Assembly (NCBI GenBank): GCA_029261925.1
Contig: JAJDAJ010000068.1
Coordinates: 38,150-102,149, forward strand
Direction of reading: 5' to 3'
DNA from: Deltaproteobacteria bacterium
GTDB lineage: Bacteria; Myxococcota_A; UBA9160; SZUA-336
Length of the DNA: 64,000 nt
How positions within the stretch are numbered: position 1 is the first letter of the stretch; the number at the start of each line of letters is the position of its first letter. Of this stretch, positions 42,852-50,908 are shown one piece after another. The position numbers and the translations under genes are program-made. The notes below the pieces were generated by a model. It did not search any database. It had not been told where the DNA came from and was given only the letters and a program-made list of their open reading frames with translations.

Positions 42852-42858
42852 GCCGGCG

Positions 42859-43524
42859 ATGAGCGAGTACCTCCGGCCGACCGAGATCGTGGACAGCGAC
42901 CACCCCCGGATCGTCGACTTCGCCGGCCAGGCCGGCGGCGGCGCGGCCAGCGCCCGCGACGCGGCCGTGAAGCTCTACTACGCGGTCCGCGACGGCATCC
43001 GCTACGACCCCTACGGCGCGGGCACGGATGCGGCGTCGCTGCGCGCCTCGAACGTGCTGGAGGCCGGGCGCGGCTGGTGCGTCTCGAAGGCCGTGCTGCT
43101 CGCGGCCGCCTGCCGCGCGCTGGGGATCCCGGCGCGGCTCGGCTTCGCCGACGTGCGCAACCACCTCTCGACCGAGCGCATGCGCCGGACCATGCAGGAC
43201 GACGTGTTCTACTTCCACGGCTACACGTCGATCCAGCTGGACGGCCGCTGGGTCAAGGCGACGCCGGCCTTCAACGTGGAGCTCTGCGAGAAGCTGCGCC
43301 TGCTGCCGCTGGAGTTCGACGGCACCGAGGACTCGATCTACCACCCGTTCGACGCCGACGGGCAGCGGCACATGGAGTACCTGGGCTACCGGGGCGAGTT
43401 TGCCGACGTGCCGCTCGAGGAGATGCACCGCGTGTTCCGGGAGAAGTACCCGCAGCTGGGCCTCGGCGAGGACCTGTCCGCGGCCGACTTCGAGCGCGAC
43501 ATCGAGGCCGAGTCCCGGAGCTAG
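42859..43524 (+). CDS. transglutaminase-like (cysteine protease fold) protein
   Basis: A 221-residue transglutaminase-core protein. Catalytic Cys74 in GRGWCVSKA and His120 in YFHGYTSI are clear; the third segment reads GRWVKATPAFN, where a conventional Asp is not obvious. Such small cytoplasmic members may act as amidases or peptidases. A leaderless-type -10 box precedes it. It is followed 59 bp later by the PQQ dehydrogenase gene with its own ribosome site. Its divergent partner is the secreted protein, with which it shares the repeat-bearing promoter region. Confidence 0.85.
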   Translation: MSEYLRPTEIVDSDHPRIVDFAGQAGGGAASARDAAVKLYYAVRDGIRYDPYGAGTDAASLRASNVLEAGRGWCVSKAVLLAAACRALGIPARLGFADVRNHLSTERMRRTMQDDVFYFHGYTSIQLDGRWVKATPAFNVELCEKLRLLPLEFDGTEDSIYHPFDADGQRHMEYLGYRGEFADVPLEEMHRVFREKYPQLGLGEDLSAADFERDIEAESRS

Positions 43525-43583
43525 GCCGCCACCGCGCCCGCCCGGCGGGCCCGTCACGACCGACCCACGGCCGGAGAGGAAGC

Positions 43584-45548
43584 ATGAGTCAGCCTGGTCG
43601 ATCCTGGACCACCCGGGGCCTCGCCGCATGCCTGTGCACCTGGCTGGGCGCGTGCTCGCCGCCCGTCGAGATCGACTACTCGGGTCCCACGGCCGACTGG
43701 CCCGAGTGGGGCGCGACCAAGGGCGGTCTGCGCTACTCGCCGCTGACCCAGATCGACCGCTCGAACGTGGACCGGCTCGAGACCGCCTGGACCTATCGCA
43801 CGGACCACTTCCGGCCCGGCGCGCCCTACATCGTGTTCCAGAACACGCCGCTGGTCGTCGACGACACCCTGTACGTCTGCACGCCGTACAACGAGGTGAT
43901 CGCGCTCGACCCCGAGACGGGCGAGGAGCTGTGGAAGCACGATCCGGGCGTCAGCTCCGAGGGCGCCCACGTGATCAACTGCCGCGGAATCTCCAGCTGG
44001 GTCGACCCGCAGGCCGCGGCGGGCGCCGCGTGCCGGCGCCGCCTGGTCATGGGCACCGTGGACGCGCGCATGATCGAGCTCGACGCGCGCACCGGCGAGC
44101 GCTGCGCGGGCTTCGGCGACGGCGGCGAGATCGACCTACGCGCCGGGCTCGGCGAGGTGCGGCCGGGCGAGTACGGCGTGACCTCTCCGCCGGTGATCAT
44201 CGGCGACCGGATCGTCACCGGCGCCATGGTGATCGACGACGTCCGCGTCGACATCGCGGGCGGCGTGGTCCGCGCCTTCGACGTGCGCACCGGCGAGCTG
44301 CGCTGGGGCTGGGATCCGATCCCGCCGACGCGGCCGCCGCTGCCGCCCGGGCCCGACGGCGAGGCCCGCTACGAGCGGGGCACCTCGAACGCCTGGACGG
44401 CGCTGTCCGCGGACCCGGAGCGCGAGCTGGTCTTCGTCCCGACCGGCAACACCTCGCCGGACTACTACGGGGGGCACCGCGAGGGCCTGGACCACTACTC
44501 GAGCTCGGTGGTGGCGCTCGACGCGCGCACGGGCGAGGTGGTCTGGCACTTCCGCACCGTGCACCACGACATCTGGGACTACGACGTGCCGGCGCAGCCC
44601 GTTCTCTTCGACTTTCCCGACGGCGGTCGGACCGTGCCAGCGGTCGCCGTGCCCACGAAGATGGGCCACCTGTTCTTCCTGAACCGCGAGACGGGAGAGC
44701 CGCTGTTCCCCGTCGAGGAGCGGCCGGTGCCCCAGGAGGGCGTGGTCGAGGGCGAGTACCTGTCACCGACGCAGCCCTTCCCCACGAAGCCGCCGCCGCT
44801 GCACCCCACCGAGCTCACGCCGGACGACGCCTTCGGCTTCACCTTCTGGGACCGCGGCAAGTGCCGCGAGAAGATCGAGTCGCTGCGCAGCGAGGGCATC
44901 TTCACGCCGCCCTCCACCGAGGGCACCATCCACTACCCGGGCATGGTCGGTGGCATGAACTGGGGCAGCGTCACGGTCGACCCGGCCCGCGAGATCATGG
45001 TGACCAACCTGCTGCGCGTCGCGACCGAGGTGCGACTGGTGCCGCGCCAGGAGTTCAGCGCCATGTTCCAGGGCTCCATGCCGGCGCCCCCCTGGGAGCC
45101 GCAGCTCGGCACGCCGTTCGGCCTGTACCGGATCCCCCTGCTCTCGCCCTTCGGCGCGCCGTGCAACCCGCCGCCCTGGGGCACGCTGGTCGGCATCGAC
45201 CTGGCGAGCGGCGACGTGCGCTGGGAGGTGCCCCTGGGCACCACGCGCGACCTCGCGCCCTGGCCGCTCTGGTTCGACTACGGGGTGCCCAACCTGGGCG
45301 GCTCGATCGCCACGGGGAGCGGGCTGGTCTTCATCGGCGCGACCACGGACCACTTCCTGCGCGCCTTCGACATCGAGACGGGCGAGGAGATCTGGAAGGG
45401 TCGCCTGCCCCACGCCGGCCACGCCACGCCCATGACGTACCGGCTGCGGCCCGGCGGCCGGCAGTTCGTGGTCATCGCGGCGGGCGGCCACCAGCTCCTG
45501 GGAAGCGAGCCCGGCGACGCGATCGTGGCCTTCGCCCTGCCCGACTGA
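43584..45548 (+). CDS. PQQ-dependent dehydrogenase, lipoprotein, glucose-dehydrogenase-like
   Basis: A 654-residue quinoprotein with an eight-bladed propeller. Lipobox LGAC with Cys24 (after TRGLAACLCTW) predicts a lipid anchor instead of the five transmembrane helices of classical membrane glucose dehydrogenase. The PQQ-enzyme repeats (ALDPETGEELWKHD, AFDVRTGELRWGWD, ALDARTGEVVWHFRTVHHD) are present, with the WDYDVPAQPVLFD segment and VPTKMGHLFFLNRETGEPL near the active-site Lys, as in GCD-type enzymes. It should oxidise a sugar or alcohol in the periplasm and pass electrons to quinone. No pqq biosynthesis genes or cytochrome are nearby. A ggagagga site precedes the ATG. Confidence 0.9.
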   Translation: MSQPGRSWTTRGLAACLCTWLGACSPPVEIDYSGPTADWPEWGATKGGLRYSPLTQIDRSNVDRLETAWTYRTDHFRPGAPYIVFQNTPLVVDDTLYVCTPYNEVIALDPETGEELWKHDPGVSSEGAHVINCRGISSWVDPQAAAGAACRRRLVMGTVDARMIELDARTGERCAGFGDGGEIDLRAGLGEVRPGEYGVTSPPVIIGDRIVTGAMVIDDVRVDIAGGVVRAFDVRTGELRWGWDPIPPTRPPLPPGPDGEARYERGTSNAWTALSADPERELVFVPTGNTSPDYYGGHREGLDHYSSSVVALDARTGEVVWHFRTVHHDIWDYDVPAQPVLFDFPDGGRTVPAVAVPTKMGHLFFLNRETGEPLFPVEERPVPQEGVVEGEYLSPTQPFPTKPPPLHPTELTPDDAFGFTFWDRGKCREKIESLRSEGIFTPPSTEGTIHYPGMVGGMNWGSVTVDPAREIMVTNLLRVATEVRLVPRQEFSAMFQGSMPAPPWEPQLGTPFGLYRIPLLSPFGAPCNPPPWGTLVGIDLASGDVRWEVPLGTTRDLAPWPLWFDYGVPNLGGSIATGSGLVFIGATTDHFLRAFDIETGEEIWKGRLPHAGHATPMTYRLRPGGRQFVVIAAGGHQLLGSEPGDAIVAFALPD

Positions 45549-45587
45549 GCGCCGCCTTCACCCGCTGCCACATGCGCCCGGCGGGCG

Positions 45588-45593
45588 TATGAT
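45588..45593 (+). promoter_or_regulatory. -10 box upstream of the 45623 gene
   Basis: TATGAT, 29 nt before ATG 45623, with a gggaggt ribosome site in the leader. Confidence 0.45.
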
Positions 45594-45622
45594 CGGCAGA
45601 CGCGAAACGCGGGAGGTGGATC

Positions 45623-46765
45623 ATGGCTCACGGCGTCGTCTCGGCCGACTCTCACATGATGGAGCCCGGAGATCTCTGGCAGGAGCGCCTCGACCGGCGC
45701 TACCGCGACCGCGCCCCGGAGGTGATCGAGAACCCGGAGAAGGACGGCCCGCGGTACCTCTTCGTGGCCGAGGGGGCCGCGCCGTTCGCGGTCGCCGGCG
45801 GCTTCGCGGCCGGCCGCTCCGGCAAGGACCTGACCGACTTCATGAACGAGGGCTACGAGTCCGCGCGCCCCAGCGGCTGGGATCCGGTGGAGCGCATCAA
45901 GGACCAGGAGATCGACGGCGTGGACGCCGAGGTGCTCTACCCCACGCTCGGCATGCCCCTGTTCACCATGACCGACGCCGAGCTGCAGCGCGCGTGCTTC
46001 ACGACCTACAATGACTGGCTCGCGGAGTTCTGCGCCCACGACCCGCGCCGGCTGTACGGCGTGGGCCTGGTCTCGCTCGAGAACATCGACACCGCCGTCG
46101 CCGACGTGGCCCGCGTGGCGGAGCTCGGGCTGCGCGGTGCCATGATCTGGGGCGCCCCGCCCGAGGACCGCCCCTACAGCGATCCGGCGTACGACCCCTT
46201 CTGGCAGGCGGCCTCGGAGCAAGGCCTGCCGGTCTCACTGCACATCATCGCCAGCCGCGGGAAGACCAGCGCGATCGGCGGCAAGGCCTCGGCGCAGAAG
46301 TGGGGCACGCTGGTCAATCCGGGCGTCTGGTACATGAGCGTGATCCACGAGATCCAGGAGTCGCTGTCGACCCTGATCTTCGGCGCCGTGCTCGAGCGCT
46401 TCCCCGAGCTGCGCATCGTCTCGGCCGAGAACGACACGGGCTGGTTCCCGCACTTCATGTACCGCATGGATCACGCGTACGAGAAGTTCAGCGAGATGAT
46501 GCCGACCAGGCTCTCGATGAAGCCGAGCGACTACGTCCGGCGTCAGGTATGGGCCACCTTCCAGGACGACCCGATCGGGCCGGCCACGCACGAGATCTTC
46601 GGGGCGAGCAACTACATGTGGGCCTCGGACTTCCCTCACACCGACTCGACGTTCCCCGAGTCGCACGCCTGGATCGAGAAGAACTTCGCCGGCGTGCCCG
46701 ACCGGACGCGGCGGCGCATCGTCTACGAGAACGCGGTCGAGCTCTACCGCATGCAGCTCGGCTAG
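45623..46765 (+). CDS. amidohydrolase-2 family protein
   Basis: A 380-residue PF04909 member with the standard N-terminal ADSHMMEPGDLW, the His in SLHIIASRG, the strand IVSAENDTGWFPHFMYRMDHAYE in two blocks, and ASDFPHTDSTFP near the end. This subgroup is often found with P450 and CoA genes and is presumed to cleave C-C or lactone bonds with a divalent metal. Shares its stop with the crotonase gene: both TAGs lie in CTAG 46762-46765. Substrate unknown. Confidence 0.88.
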   Translation: MAHGVVSADSHMMEPGDLWQERLDRRYRDRAPEVIENPEKDGPRYLFVAEGAAPFAVAGGFAAGRSGKDLTDFMNEGYESARPSGWDPVERIKDQEIDGVDAEVLYPTLGMPLFTMTDAELQRACFTTYNDWLAEFCAHDPRRLYGVGLVSLENIDTAVADVARVAELGLRGAMIWGAPPEDRPYSDPAYDPFWQAASEQGLPVSLHIIASRGKTSAIGGKASAQKWGTLVNPGVWYMSVIHEIQESLSTLIFGAVLERFPELRIVSAENDTGWFPHFMYRMDHAYEKFSEMMPTRLSMKPSDYVRRQVWATFQDDPIGPATHEIFGASNYMWASDFPHTDSTFPESHAWIEKNFAGVPDRTRRRIVYENAVELYRMQLG

Positions 46766-47514
46766 GTCTCCGGGCCACCCAGGATCCCCAGCCCCTCGAG
46801 TGCGAGGCCGTAGCCGAGGCTCTCGAGCATCAGCCGCTTCCAGCGCTGCGTGAACGCCACGCGCGTGTAGCGCAGCGTCAGCGTCGGCAGCGCCGCGAGC
46901 TGCTCGGCGAGCTCCATGGCGCGGGACATGAGACGCTCCGGGGGCAGGACCTCGTTGACCACGCCCAGCTCGAGCGCCTCGCGCGCCGACAGGCGCTGGC
47001 CCGTGAGCAGGAAGTAGCGCCCGCGGTTCGCGCCGAGCAGCTCCAGCCAGACCACGTGGACCCCGTCGCCCGGGACCGCCCCTCCGGCGACGTGCGCCGC
47101 GTCCTGGAAGTACGCCGTCTCCGAGGCCAGCGTGATGTCGGACAGCGCCGCCAGCTCGGCGTGGATACTCGCCGGCCCGTTCACCGCGCCGATCACCGGC
47201 ACCTCGATGTCGAGCAGCGTGGACAGCACGCGCTTGCCCTCCCAGTAGATGCGATCCCAGCTCTCCGGGTCACTCATCGGCGTGTCCCAGGCACTCTCCT
47301 CGATGAACACGTCGCCGGTACCCGTCAGGATCACCACCCGGTTGTCGCGGTCCGCGGCGACGTCGACGAACGCGTGCGCCCAGTCGCTATGGTGCGCGGA
47401 GCGGTACACCACGGGCCCGCCGTCGGCGTGCAGACGCACGGTCAGGATCCCGCTCGGGGTGCGCTCGAAGGCCAGCGTCTCGTAGCGGTCGAAGTAGGCG
47501 GGTCGCTCGGACAT
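46762..47514 (-). CDS. crotonase-fold hydrolase, 6-oxocamphor hydrolase-like
   Basis: A 250-residue crotonase-superfamily protein. It lacks the usual hydratase Glu pattern and instead shows the block FQDAAHVAGGAVPGDGVHVVW and LLGANRGRYFLLTGQRLSAREALELG, with INGPA-like AVNGPASIHAELAALSD before it. These match 6-oxocamphor hydrolase, which opens cyclic beta-diketones by retro-Claisen C-C hydrolysis using Asp and His residues in this region. So a beta-diketone cleavage step is more likely than enoyl-CoA hydration. It is followed by an SDR gene 3 bp upstream on the same strand, which could make the diketone. Confidence 0.82.
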   Translation of the reverse strand: MSERPAYFDRYETLAFERTPSGILTVRLHADGGPVVYRSAHHSDWAHAFVDVAADRDNRVVILTGTGDVFIEESAWDTPMSDPESWDRIYWEGKRVLSTLLDIEVPVIGAVNGPASIHAELAALSDITLASETAYFQDAAHVAGGAVPGDGVHVVWLELLGANRGRYFLLTGQRLSAREALELGVVNEVLPPERLMSRAMELAEQLAALPTLTLRYTRVAFTQRWKRLMLESLGYGLALEGLGILGGPET

Positions 47515-47517
47515 CGC

Positions 47518-48318
47518 TCAGGCGTCGCCGAGAACCGCGTCGCCGACGGCGCTCAGCATCTCGGTGGCCTCGCGGCGCGACAGCCCGGCGATCGCGGCGG
47601 CGCTCGCGCGGTTGCTCTCCCCCGCGAACCACGTCGGGCCGTTCGACAGGTTCTCCAGGCCCTCGCTCGCGACCACGTCGGCGTCCATGGCGGGGTTGTC
47701 GGGGTCGTCCATGGCCATGCCCAGGCGCTCCATCGCCGGGGTGTGCGTGGTGCCCATCATCAGGCAGAGCACGTCCACGCCGTGCGGGCGCAGCTCGTAC
47801 CAGAGACTCTCGGCGAGGATCTGGTCGAAGGCCTTGGTCGCCGCGTAGCAGGCCGTGCGGCTGCAGCCGGCCAGCGCGGCCAGCGAGCTGACCAGCAGGA
47901 TCCCCCCGCGCCCGCGCTCGCGCATGCCGCGCCCGAAGTGATGGGTGAGCACGGCCGGACCGACGACGTTGCGCGAGATCGTGTGCAGCACGCCCTCGCG
48001 ACTGTCGTCGAGGAACTCGAGCATGCGGTCCATCGAGCCCGCGTTGTAGATCAGCAGCCCGACCTCGAGATCGGCGGCAGCCTTCTCGACCTGCTCGAGC
48101 GCGCCATCGGCCGTGAGGTCGAGCGCCAGCGTCCGCACCTGCACGCCGCTGGCGTCGCGGATCCCCGCCGCGAGCTCCTCGAGGGGGCCGGGCTTGCGCG
48201 CGACCAGCAGCAGGTGGATCCCCGCCCCGGCCAGGCGCCGCGCGAAGCACGCCCCCACGCCCTCCGATCCACCGGCGATCACCGCCCAGGGCCCGTACTT
48301 CTCGCCGAGCTCGCTCAT
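47518..48318 (-). CDS. short-chain dehydrogenase/reductase (SDR)
   Basis: A 266-residue SDR with AGGSEGVGACFARRL as glycine motif, LLLVARKPGPLEELA after beta2 (the ARK turn suggests NADPH), IYNAGSM for NNAG, SSLAALAG and YAATKAF. This form (GGSEGxG, YNAG) is a recognised subgroup. A strong aggaggag site and a minus-strand TACAAT box (48343-48348) precede it. It overlaps in transcription with the OCH-like hydrolase 3 bp downstream, so the two enzymes probably act in sequence. Divergent from the CrtI-like flavoprotein gene. Confidence 0.88.
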   Translation of the reverse strand: MSELGEKYGPWAVIAGGSEGVGACFARRLAGAGIHLLLVARKPGPLEELAAGIRDASGVQVRTLALDLTADGALEQVEKAAADLEVGLLIYNAGSMDRMLEFLDDSREGVLHTISRNVVGPAVLTHHFGRGMRERGRGGILLVSSLAALAGCSRTACYAATKAFDQILAESLWYELRPHGVDVLCLMMGTTHTPAMERLGMAMDDPDNPAMDADVVASEGLENLSNGPTWFAGESNRASAAAIAGLSRREATEMLSAVGDAVLGDA

Positions 48319-48342
48319 CTTCGCTCCTCCTCGCTGCCGCGC

Positions 48343-48348
48343 ATTGTA
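48343..48348 (-). promoter_or_regulatory. -10 box of the SDR/OCH-like operon
   Basis: TACAAT on the minus strand, 24 nt before ATG 48318, with aggaggag in between. Confidence 0.5.
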
Positions 48349-48362
48349 CGCCCGCAGCCCGG

Positions 48363-48368
48363 TAGACT
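48363..48368 (+). promoter_or_regulatory. -10 box of the CrtI-like gene
   Basis: TAGACT, 33 nt before ATG 48402; the leader ends with gcggaggga as ribosome site. Lies 14 bp from the divergent TACAAT. Confidence 0.4.
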
Positions 48369-48401
48369 CGGGCCCGCGCCCGGTGGCGCCGCGGAGGGAC
48401 A

Positions 48402-49841
48402 ATGGACGCTCGCCCCACGGGCAGACACGACTGCGACGCGGTGATCCTCGGCGCGGGGCTCGGTGGCCTGGTGACCGGCGCGCTGCTCGGGGCGCGGGGA
48501 CTGCGGGTGACGCTGATCGACCCGGCGCCGGGCATCGGTGGGGGCGGCGGGGCCACCTGCACGCCCGACGGCTTCTGGTTCGACTTCGGATGGCGCGACG
48601 GCCGCGACGTGGGCGACTGCATCTTCCCCACCCCCGAGCACTGCCTCACCGCCGCGAAGGAGGCGGGCGTCGAGCTGCACCTCGCGAAGGTGAAGCACGC
48701 CTGGCGCATCCACCGGCTGCCCGGTGGCCCGACCCTCGACCGCACGGCCCCGAACCTCGATCGCATCGCGCGCGAGATCCTCGGCCTGGCCGAGCCCGAC
48801 AGGCTCCACCGCCTGCTGGCCGACTGGGCCGCGGCCCCCCCAGAGGAGGCAGAGGCCCAGCAGCAGGTGCCGCTGTCCGAGTGGCTGCCCGAGCACGTGC
48901 CCGATCCGGAGCTGCGCGCCGCGGTGCTGCGCCACGTGGCGCTGACCTGGCACGCCCACCCCGAGCAGGCCTCGGCGGGGCGCTTCATGCAGGCTTCGCG
49001 GCTCGACCCCCAGCTGCTCACCCCGGACGACCCCGAGGTCGGCGGCATGCAGGGCCTGATGGAGCCCTGGGCGCGCGCGATCCGAGCGCGCGGCGGACAC
49101 ATCGTGACCGACTGCCGGCCGGTCGAGATCCTCGTCGAGCACGGACGCGCCGTCGGCGCGCTCGGCGTCGACCCGCACTGCCAGCTGCTCGAGGTGCGCG
49201 CACCGCGGGTGGTGTTCACGTCGGCGGCCTGGGAGCTGGCCGAGCTGGTCGACAGCGCGACGCTACCCGCCTCGTTCGTACGCGATGCGCGCGCGCTCGA
49301 GGCGTACAAGGGCGACCTGGTCGGCTGGCAGGCGGCGCTCTCGCGCCTGCCGAGACTGCGCGCGAGCGGCGAGCCCGACGCGCACGACGGCTGGAACCGC
49401 TTCCTCGAGGGGCCGGAGTGCACCTACCGCGGCGGCTACCAGATCCCGTCGCTGACCAGCCGGCGCGCCGCGCCCGACGGCAAGCACGTGCTGTGCATGG
49501 TGATGAACCGCTGGCTGCAGGGCGGCTCGCGCACGCCACAGCCCTGGGGCGAGGCACGCCGCGCGCTCGATGCGAACCTGGCGTACCTCCGCGAGCACGT
49601 GTACAGCGACCTCGACGACTGCATCGAGTGGGCGCGCCACGTCTACCACCCGGCCCCCCAGGCGATGACCTGGTGGCACGGCCCGGGCCCGCGTCACGGA
49701 CTCGAGGACGCGGGCATCGGCGGCCTGCTGCTGGCGAGCCACACCCTCGAGGCTCCGAGCTCGGTGGGCAACGTCGACATGGGCGCGTACGCCGGCCGGC
49801 TCGCCGCGCAGCGCGCGCTGGAGCTGGCGGCCTCCGCCTGA
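48402..49841 (+). CDS. FAD-dependent oxidoreductase, CrtI/phytoene-desaturase-like
   Basis: A 479-residue flavoprotein with the dinucleotide motif AVILGAGLGGLVTGALLGARG near residue 13 and a C-terminal CrtI-type ending in which LLLASHTLEAPSSVGNVDMGAYAGRLAA replaces the usual GAGTHPG segment. A paralogue is encoded at 55161-56663, and both share the order of blocks and the W-rich MTWWHGPGP/YLSWYAKP stretch. Family reactions are desaturation, isomerisation or oxidation of isoprenoid-like substrates. The conserved segments are complete. Convergent with an LLM gene, 17 bp away. Substrate unknown; carotenoid genes are not otherwise present. Confidence 0.85.
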   Translation: MDARPTGRHDCDAVILGAGLGGLVTGALLGARGLRVTLIDPAPGIGGGGGATCTPDGFWFDFGWRDGRDVGDCIFPTPEHCLTAAKEAGVELHLAKVKHAWRIHRLPGGPTLDRTAPNLDRIAREILGLAEPDRLHRLLADWAAAPPEEAEAQQQVPLSEWLPEHVPDPELRAAVLRHVALTWHAHPEQASAGRFMQASRLDPQLLTPDDPEVGGMQGLMEPWARAIRARGGHIVTDCRPVEILVEHGRAVGALGVDPHCQLLEVRAPRVVFTSAAWELAELVDSATLPASFVRDARALEAYKGDLVGWQAALSRLPRLRASGEPDAHDGWNRFLEGPECTYRGGYQIPSLTSRRAAPDGKHVLCMVMNRWLQGGSRTPQPWGEARRALDANLAYLREHVYSDLDDCIEWARHVYHPAPQAMTWWHGPGPRHGLEDAGIGGLLLASHTLEAPSSVGNVDMGAYAGRLAAQRALELAASA

Positions 49842-49862
49842 CGGAAGCGCGCCGGCCGTCAG
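49838..49862. repeat. inverted repeat holding both stop codons
   Basis: CTGACGG (49838-49844) and CCGTCAG (49856-49862) form a perfect 7-bp inverted repeat across the 17-bp gap. The TGA of each convergent gene sits in one arm. Could be a two-way hairpin; no T run. Confidence 0.4.
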
Positions 49863-50875
49863 TCCGCGAGGGCGCGCACGGCCGGCATCACGTCGCGGGC
49901 GAAGCGCTCGCGCTCGCCCGGCCCCAGGGCCGAGCCGAAGCAGCGCACGCCCAGCTCGACCAGCTCGCCGAGGCGATCGACGATGTACGACGGCGGTCCG
50001 CCGATGCCGAACCAGTCGGCGAAGTCCTCGTCGATCACCCGGTTGTTCGGGTTCTCGCCGGGGGCGTTGCCGCCGTGGTAGCGGTAGTCGTAGCCCGCGC
50101 GCAGCGCCTCGGTCACGCGCCGCATCCGTTCGGGCTGCTGCGAGAGGTCGATGCCCGGGAAGCTCGACATGTGCGCCCAGCCGGAGACCCGCGGGACCAG
50201 GGCGGCGCACCCGCCGGCGCGATCGTCGGTCACGGCGAAGGGGATGAACGCCACGACCGTCACGTCGTCGCGCGTGCGGCCGGCCTCGGCCAGCGCCTTG
50301 TCGATGATCTCCATCGCCCAGCGCACGCGCTCGGGGCTGCCGCCGACGCTCAGGCCGATGCGCTCCGCGCGCTGCGCGGCCAGCGCGATCGTGCGCGGCC
50401 CGCTGCAGACCAGCTCGACCGGCACCGGCGCGTACGCCAGCTCGCCGATCCACTCGAGCCGGCTCTCGCGCTCGGGGAAGCTGACGGTGCCGCGGTCGAG
50501 GTAGGTGCGCAGGTAGCCCAGATCGCGCTCCAGGTCGGCCTGTCGCTGGGGCCGCCGCCCCGCCATCGCCACCGCCGAGTCGCCGCGCGCGATCCCGCAG
50601 ATCGCGCGCCCGCCGCTGGCGACCTGGATCGGCGCGATCGCCGAGGCCACCACACCCGGATCGCGCGTCACGAAGTTCACGGGCCCGCAGAGCAGCTTGA
50701 TCCGCGCGGTCTCCGCGACCGCCAGGCGCATCTCGCCGAAGACGTCGGCCGCCATGGCGTGGTTCTCGCCGAACATCTGCACGTCGAAGCCCAGGGCCTC
50801 TGACTCGCGCGCGACCTTCCCGCCCCCGAAGGCGGGGCAGAACCCCGTCGTGCTGAACTCCACCGGCATCGCCAC
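49859..50875 (-). CDS. LLM-class flavin/F420-dependent oxidoreductase
   Basis: A 338-residue luciferase-like protein: VEFSTTGFCPAFGGG, ALGFDVQMFGENHAMAADVF, VASGGRAICGIARGDSAVAM, and VSVGGSPERVRWAMEIIDKAL in the C-terminal part. The GDSA loop after the RAICGIARG strand matches the Mer/Adf-like branch often linked with F420. A gaggtggc-type ribosome site precedes ATG 50875, behind a TATATT on the minus strand (50898-50903), which overlaps the divergent TATACC box of the SDR gene. Function within the island unknown. Confidence 0.85.
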   Translation of the reverse strand: MAMPVEFSTTGFCPAFGGGKVARESEALGFDVQMFGENHAMAADVFGEMRLAVAETARIKLLCGPVNFVTRDPGVVASAIAPIQVASGGRAICGIARGDSAVAMAGRRPQRQADLERDLGYLRTYLDRGTVSFPERESRLEWIGELAYAPVPVELVCSGPRTIALAAQRAERIGLSVGGSPERVRWAMEIIDKALAEAGRTRDDVTVVAFIPFAVTDDRAGGCAALVPRVSGWAHMSSFPGIDLSQQPERMRRVTEALRAGYDYRYHGGNAPGENPNNRVIDEDFADWFGIGGPPSYIVDRLGELVELGVRCFGSALGPGERERFARDVMPAVRALAD

Positions 50876-50897
50876 CTCCCTGCCCGATCTGCGTCAA

Positions 50898-50903
50898 TAT
50901 ACC
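50898..50903 (+). promoter_or_regulatory. -10 box of the SDR gene at 50909 (overlaps divergent box)
   Basis: TATACC, 5 nt before ATG 50909. The minus strand over the same bases supplies GGTATATTG toward the LLM gene, so the two promoters share one AT-rich patch. Confidence 0.45.
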
Positions 50904-50908
50904 AGGGC

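Noticed and set aside
46762..47514. Simple enoyl-CoA hydratase
   Set aside because: Hydratase Glu pattern absent; motif blocks match 6-oxocamphor hydrolase instead.
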